From Branchiostoma lanceolatum (lineage: Eukaryota > Chordata > Leptocardii > Amphioxiformes > Branchiostomatidae), in assembly GCF_035083965.1 (NCBI RefSeq), contig NC_089738.1, forward strand, positions 4,239,398 through 4,303,397: DNA of 64,000 nt, in the 5' to 3' direction. Under the pieces are notes generated by a model. The model did no database searches, was not told where the DNA came from, and saw nothing but the letters and a program-made list of their open reading frames with translations. The position numbers were made by a program, and so were the translations under genes. How positions within the stretch are numbered: the first letter of the stretch is position 1; each line of letters begins with the position of its first letter. Below are positions 54,701 to 64,000 of this stretch, piece by piece.

Positions 54701-55740
54701 TTTCTGTGGGCATGGTTTTAGCTCAGCGAGAGACATTCTTTAAAACATTGGTTGAAGTTTTTCTCTTATTCTTTAAAACATTGGTTGAAGCTTTTCTCTT
54801 ATTCTTTAAAACATTGGTTGAAGCTTTTCTCTTTTTTCTTTTTACCGGAACGATGAAATGATTGACAAGACCATTAATAAGTTACTGGACCTACGTCTGA
54901 AGAAACGTTTTTTATTTCCTTTCTACAACTGAAATACTTGAACTCATATTGCTACATTCATTGTTTGACAAAAAATGTTGTCTACACCAGTTTGGTCAGA
55001 CAAACAAAACTGAACTCTGTGCTGAAATTATCTGCGTTAGAGATAACTGAATGCTGTAACTGTACTTGTTATCACAAATGGCTTTCTAAGAAAAGGAAGT
55101 TACTAACCTACTTAACTTATTCATTTAATGTAGATTGTAGTTTATATAGCAACAATAGAAATGTTTTGTTTGATTATATTATGCGAACGTTTCCACACTT
55201 TCAATTGATGTCTAATATTTAAAAATTCATTTTTAGTATGCGTTTTGACCATGCAATATAAAACAAGTCCATCTCAACTTATATTTCTAACATCACAAAG
55301 AGACGAGAAGAGGCCGAACCTATGAATTAGAGTAGTTTTAGAATCATTTCTTTATATTAGTATTAGAAATCCTGTCAGTGTCATTTTATATGTATTTTGT
55401 ATCCATATGCCTGTACTTGAATGAATGTACAATAAAGGTTATCATTATATTGAATATTCTTTCAGGCGAGATCGGACGCGTAGAGACTGGTGCACCGCCC
55501 CACAGTCTCAACACAGGCACCGGAAAACGCGAAATTTGCAAGATCCACCGCTTCCGCCATCCGTTCCTTTACGCACCGGCCGTTCATGTTAGTTTCACCC
55601 ACCTCGACCATCACGCTGGCCAGGAACGAATTTTCACTTACGTGAGGAGTGCTACGAAAACCCAAGTCGAAGTATGCATGGGTACTTGGCATGATACTCA
55701 ATGGGTTAGGGTACAGGTAGATATCCTCGCTTGTAAATGA
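51744..55740 (+). CDS. Type II membrane collagen-like H-type lectin (copy B)
   Basis: Five exons: 51744-52061, 53310-53415, 53878-53945, 54443-54596 and 55466-55740, phases 0, 1, 0, 1, 306 residues. Layout: cytoplasmic residues 1-17; membrane helix about 18-37 (SVIQLFAAGVFLVAVCLVLW) with no cleavable-signal features; heptad-like, charge-rich coiled coil about 40-80; acidic linker; furin-type RSKR at 136-139 followed by Ser. Cys143 and Cys148 come next, then 21 uninterrupted Gly-X-Y triplets (150-212), Cys216, and the H-type lectin domain about 235-305 (PFLYAPAVHVSF, HHAGQERIFTYV, CMGTWHDTQW, VDILAC). The positive GRRGPRG and GRKGDRG triplets are typical of ligand-type collagen stems. It is probably trimeric at the cell surface and shed by proprotein convertases; this is inferred from layout alone. 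Intron 2 holds a LINE-tail insertion absent from copy C. Confidence 0.9.
52320..52385. repeat. (ATCC)n microsatellite in lectin gene B intron 1
   Basis: Runs of CATCCATCCATC interrupted by CTAT. The homologous tract in gene C is at about 60080-60140. Confidence 0.9.
52630..52730. mobile_element. Hairpin MITE, truncated, in lectin gene B intron 1
   Basis: Homologous in position to 60394-60511 (CTCCAAGCAGAGGTTTCGG and AAATCGCGGCCACTCC) with the same left flank GTAGATCTGT. The right end and flank are missing, so a deletion has occurred in copy B. Confidence 0.75.
53551..53801 (-). mobile_element. 5'-truncated LINE tail in intron 2 of lectin gene B
   Basis: A 251-bp insertion flanked by AATA (53547-53550 and 53802-53805); copy C keeps the empty site (AATA at 61735). 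On the minus strand it encodes the extreme C-terminus of a non-LTR reverse transcriptase (FPRTIVEWNSLSSS followed by SLSSFKERL) and ends in a (GATACA)n microsatellite tail, as in CR1/L2-type LINEs. A related fragment lies at 11477-11625. Confidence 0.85.
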
Positions 55741-56880
55741 AGAGATTCGGTCTTCAGTTCTAGTCATGTCAACAAATCAGTGGCATGTCTCAATTTTCGT
55801 ACAAAAAAGATATCTCAAGTAGAAGTTTTGATAACACACTTTGGTATAAGGTTAGATATCATACATATGTCAAAAGTATGCTCTTTTCATTTGCATGTTT
55901 TGTTCATCTAATTTCTTTGTAATCTTTTAGAATATGGTGCTATTGTTATACATGTGAAGGCAGTATTGATATTCTTATCAGTGTACCAAAGGGGGGAATT
56001 ATGTGTTATAATGTTAGTTATGTTATGATGTGTTATGACCCCATTAGTAATCTGACTCTTTGTTGTCTGCCATGGTTTTGCAATTGCGATCTTTTGCTTC
56101 ATGTTTACCCAACATCAATGGTTTGTCAAGATCTCATTGTTTTGTGTTTGGTTCACTGTGTAAATCTTAGAGTATCTATAGAGTTTATTGTATAGTGCAA
56201 TCTCAATACCCTTGTCAAGAATACAAAGCTAACGTTATTTCTAAGACAATAGCATATGTTCTCCACTCCTCAGTGTTCTGATCATTGATAGCAGCATTTA
56301 CAATACATATTGCCAACTTGTGTTAAGTTATCCTGATATTCAGGTAACCGCATTCTTATGGCTTGGTCCGCAATAAATTCGTATTATTCTTTTGGTGGGG
56401 ATCGCTGACTTGGTATAATTTACAATTCATTATCAAGTTCACTTCGTATCTTTTTAGATAACTAAAGTTGAATCCTCTAAACTGTTCAGAGGCCATTGCA
56501 CATGTATGTGGTCCTATTAGTGTGTAACATCGTGATATCGTGAATGTCAAATAAACCATTATCTTTAGTATCACATTGGTGAAGTTATCATTCTTTCTCC
56601 ACACACTGACAGTGTTTTACCATGTATCATCGAGTTCACTTCATCGGTATCATTATTGTTTTCTGATACATTAATAAGTTTCTATTATTGGTCATCACAC
56701 AGGAATAATCATCCAAACTGCAATTATAGACTGAAGGTTATGGTTCTTATGCAAGGTAGATAAAATTGTTCTTTTCCTTTGATAGGTTTGCCAAAGAAAA
56801 TGAATATATTGAATGGCAACAGGGACAACATGGTCGTGTGTTTATGTGCATGTTTTAGTTATGTGTGGATAAGCATGTGT
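55741..56880 (+). other. Copy B 3' flank and spacer
   Basis: Non-coding, AT-rich sequence homologous to the copy A flank without the Tc1 element (uninterrupted TA at 56304-56305) and, for its first part, to 63570-64000. No gene seen. Confidence 0.6.
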
Positions 56881-57035
56881 GCTTATGTGTGTGTGTGCGC
56901 GTGTTTGTCTGTGTGCGTGTGTTTGTGCGTGTGTTTGGCTGTGTTTGTGTGTCTGTATGTTTGTGTGTGCCTGTATGTGTCTGTCCGTGTGTATGTGTGT
57001 GTGTGTGCGTGTGCGTGTGAATGTGTGTGTCAAAA
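56880..57035. repeat. Degenerate (TG)n microsatellite
   Basis: TG-rich sequence with frequent TTTG, TCTG and CG interruptions, at the position equivalent to 48030-48125. Confidence 0.9.
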
Positions 57036-57039
57036 GCCC

Positions 57040-59150
57040 CCGTGTTGACCTCAACAGATGACTAAATGTGACCTTGAGAGTTATTGCAAACTACGATACA
57101 GGCCTTTGGAGGACACGTTTAGATGACCGCATGTGACCGAAAGAGTGCCGACAATTAAACAGCCATTCAGGCATTAACAGAAGGATAACCTGTGTATGAC
57201 GTGTTACAGACAAAGGAGGGGTGACCAGCTCAGTCTGAAACAATGGGGTTGGAATACAAATAACAATGGGCAGATTTTGTGTTTATCTGATATCATATCA
57301 TATATATCGGTATATCCACAATGCTCTCGGTAAGAACCTAGCGGTTCGGAGGAAAATCGTGTTGACCGTAGCCCGTCAGGTGACAGAATGTAACCTTGAG
57401 AGTTTGTGCAAACCACGAAAGAAGCTTTTGGAGGAAACGTTCAATAAATGACCGCATGTGACCGAAATAGTTACAGGCTGGTACCGTCAATTAAACAGCG
57501 CTTCAGGCATTAACAAAAGGATAACTCATGCGTGACTTGTCACAGACAGGTGTGTCAAGTAGGAATACAAGTAAAAATGGGCAGATTTCAGTGTAAATCT
57601 GATATCATATTATATCTTGTCATATCCACAATGCTCTCGGTACGGCACTCTTATCGCTTTGGTCAGAACTGAGTGGTTCGGGGAAACATATGTTGATCTC
57701 AGGTGCAAACCACGACAGAGGAACTGTTTAGATGACCGCATGTGACCGCAAGAGCTAGTTACAGAGTGGACCATTCCCCTTCATGATCAGGCATTAACCG
57801 AAGGATAACTGGTGCGTAACTTGTCACAGACACAGACAGATGTGTCCAGTTCAGGTTGGGATTAAAAAACAGATAGGAAGACAGTTTAAGGGAAGAATTC
57901 GTGTAAATCTCGCCTCATATTATATATTACCATATCCAGAATGCTATCGGGAAGGTACGGTTCTCGCTTTGGTCAAAACCAAGTGGTTTGGAGAAAACTT
58001 GTGTTGACCTCATCAGGTAACCAACCCTTGTGACGTTGCAGTTTTTTCTTTAAAACCACGACAGAGGCGTTTGGAGGAAACGTTAAGTTGACCGCATGTG
58101 ACCGTAAGAGCTAGTTACAGAGTGGTACATTTCAACAGCCCTTCAGGCATTAAGAGAAGGACAACTTGTGCGTGACTTGTCACAGACAGGTGTGTCCAGC
58201 TCAGTCTGAAACAATGGGGTTGAAATAGAAGTAAGAATGGGAAGATTTTGTGTAAATCTGATATCATATTTCGTCCACAGTGCTCTTAGTAAGATATTAT
58301 TCTCGCTTTGGTCAGAACATAGCAGTTCGGTGGAAACTTGTGTTGACCTCATCAGGTGACCAACTACATGTGGCGTGGAGAGTTTTTGAAAACCACAACA
58401 GAGGCGTTTGGAGGAAACGTTAAGTTGACCTCATGTGACCGTAAGAGCTAGTTACAGAGTGGATCACTTCAACAGCCCTTCAGGCATTAACAGAAAGATA
58501 ACTCCTACGTGACTTCTCACACACACAGACAGATGTGTCCAGCTCAGATTGGGATTTGAAATAAAAACAGATAGGAAGACAGTTAAAGGGAAGATTTCGT
58601 GTAAATCTCGCCTCATATCATATATAAGTATATCCAGAATGCTATCGAGAAGGTACCGTTCTCGCTTTGGTCAAAACCAATTGCTTTGGAGGAAACTTGC
58701 ATTGACCTCATCAAGTGACCAACCCTTGTGACGTTGCAGATTTTTTTTACAAACCACGACAGAGGCGTTTGGAGGAAACGTTAAGTTGACCGCATGTGAC
58801 AGTAAGAGCTAGTTACAGAGTGGTACATTTCAAAAGCCCTTCAGGCATTAACAGAAGGATATCTTGTGCTAGACTTGTCACAGGCAGGTGTGTCCAGCTA
58901 TGTCTGAAATGACGGGGTAAAAAATAGGAATACAGCTAAAATGGGCAGATTTTGCGTAAATTTCATATCTTATAATATTTTGTGATATCCACAATACTCT
59001 CCGTAAGGTACCCCTCTCGCTTTGTTCAGAACCGAGCGGTTAGGAGGAAATTAACATGGGTTAACCTCAGGTAACCAACTGTGACGTGGAGAGTTTTGTG
59101 AACCCCGCCAAAACTCCTCAGGCATCAGCTGAAGGCCACACAAAAATAGG
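57040..59150. repeat. Tandem array of about seven ~0.3-kb units upstream of lectin gene C
   Basis: Same family as 48130-51360, with unit starts near 57043, 57358, 57690, 58002, 58334, 58702 and 59065. It shares the words GCATGTGACCG, TTCAGGCATTAACAGAAGG and GACTTGTCACAGACA. The array is shorter than the one before gene B (about seven units against eleven), so copy number has changed since the gene duplication. Confidence 0.9.
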
Positions 59151-59174
59151 CAGCTTTTTCCTCCTTACTCTGAA

Positions 59175-59493
59175 CCAATGGGCACGCTTGGTGATGACAG
59201 CATGATCACGTGAACGCGACGTCACGGATGATGACGACAGAATACCGGGAAAATTGGGCAGCTTATATTTGATTGTGACATCGCTGTATATTTATAGCAA
59301 AAGGTACAATAGAAAATCTATTTGGTTACGTCGCGGGTTTTCCCCTGGCGTCTACCTTCTATGGCGGAAAAGAGGTCCAAAGTGTATAAAAAGGACCGAA
59401 AACTTGTGCAAGAACAGTACTCCAACGTCGCCTGTCCCGATCTGAACACTTAGTCTCTGTCACAGATCGGTAAAAGTTTATCTGTAGAGAAAG
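59175..59493 (+). promoter_or_regulatory. Core promoter and 5' UTR of lectin gene C
   Basis: Near-identical to the gene B promoter: CCAAT (about 59175), CACGTG (59207-59212), CRE-like GACGTCAC (from 59218) and a TATA box (TATAAAAA, 59385-59392) about 100 bp before the start codon. Confidence 0.7.
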
Positions 59494-62400
59494 ATGATCC
59501 CAGAGAAGCTCCTCGGCCAGAGTCGGGACCACAGCAGTCGCGGCTCTGTCATCCAGCTCTTGGCGGCCGGTGTTTTCCTGGTTGCCGTCTGCCAGGTGCT
59601 GTGGCAGGGGGCTGAGCTGAGGGAACGCCGGGTCGTGCTGGACACGGTCCTGGACGAAGTCACCCTACAGAGCGAAGAGATTCGGTACCTGAGAGAACAA
59701 GTCTACTTGCTGAAGAAAGAAAGAGAAGACGACAAGACGCACTCCGAGACACCAGAAGACACCATCCAAGACGAGGCCCTTCAGGAACAAGATTTGACAG
59801 CAGGAACTGAAGTAAGAATCCTTGTGTTTCTTTGTAAATATTTATTTCGTAGTTGAAATTAGTGGTCACCCTTAAGGTTTTTATGCTAGACTTGAGTTCT
59901 GCTGGAAGAATCCTTCCCCTCTGTGTTTTTCGTATTGCCAAGCACCTGTTTAAGAGCCCCAGTCCGCCACATATTACGCTCAGATATCCATATCTGGTGT
60001 CTTGTGGGACAATGATACCGTGCATGCCGCAGTCAGATTTCAAGTGTTCTTTTTGACCGGTTAAACAAAAGACAAAACTTTATCCATCCATCCATCCATC
60101 CATCCATCTATCCTATCCATCCATCCATCCATCAATCAATATATCAATAAGTCAATCGATCAATGAAAAACATTCATAACTTTTGAAGTATCCTGTTCAC
60201 CCACCCACCAAACTAACAAACCGCCCGTCCGCCTGCCGTTTAATGACCGTGTTTATACCAGAGCCAGTGACTGTCGCTAACACGTTTAAGACAACTTCTT
60301 TGCACTGATAATTGTTTGTGACCCCTCACGTTTTGAAGTCTCCTCAAACGATAACTCCGCCCACTTGACATGATGCCAAGTACGTAGATCTGTAATATGC
60401 TCCAAGCAGAGGTTTCGGGACTAGTAGTGGCCTCGAATTTTAACATCTCCCTCCCTTCACTTTAAAAATCGCGGCCACCTCTTTGACCCCCACGAAACCT
60501 CTACTTGGAGAGTAGATCTGTGAGACCTCCGCGGGAGCCATGAAGAATTACGTCTTCGACACATATAGGCTTTATTTTGCACATTATCGTTGTGCATGGG
60601 TATTTGTACAATGAAACAAACACTACATGCTTCTTTTAAATTGAAATGTTCACAACTCTCATTTGAAAAAAAAGGACGATACGGTCTGATGACACCAAGA
60701 AGAGACAATGCCAAGAAGATCTCTTCTTTCAGTCTAGTGCCATAATAAGGACAGGTGACACGAAACAGCCAAAGCATCCGTCGTCAATGTTAAGTGTTCA
60801 GGAAAAAACTTTTTTCAACCGAGTTAGGATACAAACTTAAGATGATCCCCTCCCTTCACAAGGTGACTGTTACTTGTTCAGCTGCTTTTTCTGTTGTACT
60901 GTATTACTCGCACATTTTCTACAACACTGAAAAAAGCAAAATACTACTGCTTGTAGACATTTTCAAACATAGAGTTTAAAATGATGGCAAAGTATCTCTT
61001 CTTGAATATTTATACAATTAAGTCACAACTTTAATTTTGCACTTTCACTACCACTTCAGTATCAAATCATCTGGTTTCCAAGCTTGCTTTAACGTTCTTA
61101 GATAGGCGTTAATCTTGGAATCAGTAGACACAAACAAACGTCAATATAAGGTAACCATCGATAGATATGAAATCGGGTGGAACAAACATCTTAATTACTT
61201 GATAGACAAGATATGCTTTGAACTTTGACCTGTAACAGCTACCCACTTACAGTTATGGTTTATCATTTATCTAAATCTCATTCTTTCTTTATGTTATCAA
61301 TTTAATCATTTTCATCAATTTGTTACTCTTTGATATCTTAGCACCCTAGATTTTAAGCACTGTTAGTTATGTAATTGCAAATTGGATTTTAGTCTGTTTT
61401 CGCACTCGGCGTTACCGATATGTACCACCGCTCTAAAGGTGAATAAAGTCTAAAGGTGGAATAGATAATGATGTTTTTCTTTACTTCTAATTTGCAGTCG
61501 GAGTCTACGGACAATGACGTTGATACAGGTGATCTGGACGACATGGGGGACACTCCCTGGCGACTGAAAGATGTACTGCACAGCAGGTCGAAGAGGAGTC
61601 TTAGTAAGTTTTTGTGGCAGACGAAATAAAAAGTTTGAACCAAAACAAAACTACAGAATTATAAAGTTGCAGAATTATATATCCAGCAAAACATCTAACG
61701 CTCCCGGTCTAGGATATTTAGTCGTCATGATAGGAATAATACAGTTCTATAAAATGCTGCTTATGGCACGACATCTACACATTGGACGCTCATTTTGCCT
61801 GTATTTCCAGGGTGCTACCCCGCCGCGTGTAAGGGAGACATTGGGCCGAGAGGCAGGAGAGGACCACGAGGATTTAAGGTAAGATTAAAATGATACGCAA
61901 AGACAGAACAATGATGAATATTGTGTTTTCACGCCAGAGATCTAGGATATCAAGGGCCTCACGGTGAATCAATGTTATATAATGGGTACTAGAAAGGACA
62001 CATGCTTTATGCTACGGTCACAATTGCGCCGGTGCCCGTAGGGGGTGTAGCCCCGGCCGGGCCCCAAAGCCACAGAATTGTCCCTGTGTACTGCCATATA
62101 CGGGTTGGGGGGGGGGGGTGCCTCTCGGTGTTCTCAGGATTACCTTACGGTGTCTGTTTGTTACCGGGTCCCGGGTTGATTTTAAATTCGAGTTAAAAAA
62201 GAATCCCGAGGACCGGTCGTGCACAAAATAAGCCCGGTAGCCGAAGGTTGTCCCACGGGGCTTTGTCCGTTGAATGAGCTCACCCGATGTGGCGTGACAT
62301 CACTCGGCGGTGCAAGACTGTTGTTGTACATCTTTTCGCCATCTTACTTCTTTTTTTTTATTCTTCATAACACCAGGGGGAGAAAGGTGACCGAGGCTAC

Positions 62401-63569
62401 CAAGGCTCCACTGGTCTCAGGGGACTGCCGGGTGCCCGTGGCCCAGCCGGCCGTAAGGGTGACCGTGGTTTCCGTGGCATCCAGGGAGAGAAGGGTGACC
62501 CGGGCCCAGTTGGTCCACACGTCCGGCATTGTGAGTACACTGACTTTCCATCATATTTGTTAAGAAGTGACGTGTTGCGTTTTCGGCATTCACAGAATTC
62601 ACAACATTTCATAGATAGTATTTCCGTGTGCATGGTTTTAGCACAGCGAGAGGCATTCTTTAAAACATTGGCTGAAGCTTTGGTTGAAGCTTTTCTCTTT
62701 TTTTCTTCTTACCGGAACGAGGAAATGATGGACAAGACCATTAATAAGTTACTGGACCTACGTCTGAAGAAACCTTTTTTCTTTTCTTTCTACAACTGAA
62801 ATACTTGTATTGCTATATTCATTGTTTGACAAAAATGTTATCTACACCAGTTTGGTAAGACAAAAAAAAATGAACTCTGCTGAAATTATCTGCGTTAGAG
62901 ATAACTGAATGCTGTAACTGTACTTGTAAACACAATTGGCTTTCTAAAAAAAAGGAAGTTACTAACCTACTTAACTTATTCATTTATTTTGTTTGATTAC
63001 ATGATGGGAACGTTTCCACACTTTCAATTTATGTCTAATATTTAGAAATTCATTTTCATTATGCGTTTTGACCATTAAACAAGTCCATCTCAACTTATAT
63101 TTCTAACATCACAAAGAGACGAGAAGAAGCCGACCCTATGAATTAGAGTAGTTATAGAACCATTGTTTTAGATTAGTATTAGAAGTCCTGTCAGTGTCAT
63201 TATATATGTATTTTGTATCCATATGCCTGCACTTAGCCCGTGATAAGATATGAATGTACAGTATAATAAAGTTTATCTTTGAATATTCTTTCAGGTGAAA
63301 TCGGACGCGTAGAGACTGGTGCACCGCCCCACAGTCTCAACACAGGCACCGGAAAACGCGAAATTTGCAAGATCCACCGCTTCCGCCATGCTTTCCTTTA
63401 CGCACCGACCGTTCATGTTAGTTTCACCCACCTCGACCATCACGCTGGCCAGGAACGGATTTTCACGTACGTGAAGAGCGCTACAAAAACCCAAGCCGAA
63501 GTATGCATGGGTACTTGGCATGATACTCAATGGGTTAGGGTACAGGTAGATATCCTTGCTTGTAAATGA
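59494..63569 (+). CDS. Type II membrane collagen-like H-type lectin (copy C)
   Basis: Five exons: 59494-59811, 61498-61603, 61811-61878, 62377-62530 and 63295-63569. All have exactly the same lengths and phases as copy B, giving 306 residues. The protein differs from copy B at few positions (for example LLGQS for LLSHG near the N-terminus, GLR for GSR in one collagen triplet, HAFLYAPTV for HPFLYAPAV in the lectin domain). The membrane helix, coiled coil, RSKR site, 21 Gly-X-Y triplets, flanking cysteines and H-type lectin domain are all intact. Introns are also highly similar to copy B, pointing to recent duplication or gene conversion. Differences are an empty LINE site at 61735-61738, a complete hairpin MITE and extra sequence in intron 1, and a shorter tandem array upstream. 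Confidence 0.9.
60080..60140. repeat. (ATCC)n microsatellite in lectin gene C intron 1
   Basis: Purer CATCCATCCATC run than in copy B, at the equivalent position. Confidence 0.9.
60394..60511. mobile_element. Hairpin MITE, CTCCAAGCAGAGG family, in lectin gene C intron 1
   Basis: Left TGCTCCAAGCAGAGGTTTCG and right CGAAACCTCTACTTGGAG ends are inverted, with TAGTGGCCTCGAATTTT against AAAATCGCGGCCA inside. GTAGATCTGT flanks it on both sides (60384-60393, 60512-60521). Same ends as 38615-38724. Confidence 0.85.
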
Positions 63570-64000
63570 AGAGATAGGGTCTTCAGCTAGAGACAAATAT
63601 CAGTGACATGTCTCAATTTTCGTACAAGAAAGATATCTGAAGTAGAGGTTTTAATAACACATTTTGGTATAAGGTTAGATATCATACATATGTCAAAAGA
63701 AATGAAAAAAGTATGCTCTTTTCATTTGCATGTTTTGTTCATCTAATTTCTTTGTAATCTTTTAGAATATGGTGCTATTGTTATACATGTGAAGGCAGTA
63801 TTGATATTCTTATCAGTGTACTAAAGGGGGGAATTATGTGTTATGATGTTAGTTATGTTATGATGTGTTATGACCCCATTAGTAATCTGACTGTTTGTTG
63901 TCTGCCATGGTTTTGCAATTGCGATCTTTTGCTTCATGTTAACCCAACATCAATGGTTTGTCAAGATCTCATTGTTTTGTGTTTGGTTCACTTTGTAAAT
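63570..64000 (+). other. Copy C 3' flank, homologous to that of copy B
   Basis: Nearly the same as 55741-56160, and the similarity runs to the window edge. This suggests the tandem unit, and perhaps another lectin gene, continues to the right. Confidence 0.6.

Overview
The window is animal nuclear DNA and very probably from a lancelet (Branchiostoma). Compact multi-exon genes have chordate-type protein sequences. A divergent TRIP12/FBXO36 gene pair is also neighbours in vertebrates. The introns are full of short inverted-repeat elements and microsatellites. The species is inferred from these features and was not tested by any search.

Left part (1-36 kb): ordinary conserved single-copy genes. 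On the minus strand are the first exons of TRIP12 (5' UTR exon near 7.8 kb, coding exons at 3.1 and 0.5 kb, the rest beyond the left edge). FBXO36 (8.0-13.3 kb, +) runs away from it. Next come VHL (19.4-17.8 kb, -), NHLRC3 (19.9-24.7 kb, +), GPATCH3 (31.5-25.5 kb, -) and an intronless-CDS BTB-BACK-Kelch gene (33.2-34.9 kb, +) with a likely 5' UTR exon at 31.8 kb. They form three divergent pairs (TRIP12/FBXO36, VHL/NHLRC3, GPATCH3/Kelch) with tail-to-tail junctions between them. All exon joins given were checked for GT/AG and reading phase. Introns carry datable mobile elements with clear target-site duplications, a 5S-rRNA-derived SINE and an 844-bp foldback element.

Middle part (36-44 kb): a rearranged repeat-rich stretch. 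It holds a degenerate collagen-like pseudogene fragment, two copies of a duplicated block, a ten-finger C2H2 zinc-finger gene with a further finger stranded behind its stop, an AT-rich tandem repeat and two precise MITEs.

Right part (44-64 kb): the most unusual region, a tandem cluster of three collagen-like H-type lectin genes. Copy A (44.2-45.3 kb) looks secreted. Copies B (51.7-55.7 kb) and C (59.5-63.6 kb) encode near-identical 306-residue type II membrane proteins: short cytoplasmic tail, one membrane helix, coiled-coil stalk, furin-type RSKR site, 21 uninterrupted Gly-X-Y triplets flanked by cysteines, and a C-terminal H-type lectin domain. This is the layout of ectodysplasin-type ligands with the TNF head replaced by a lectin head. 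B and C each follow a TATA promoter and a long array of ~0.3-kb tandem repeats. Comparing the repeat units gives exact empty sites for a Tc1-like insertion downstream of A and a LINE-tail insertion in B. The homology still continues at the right edge, so more copies may follow.
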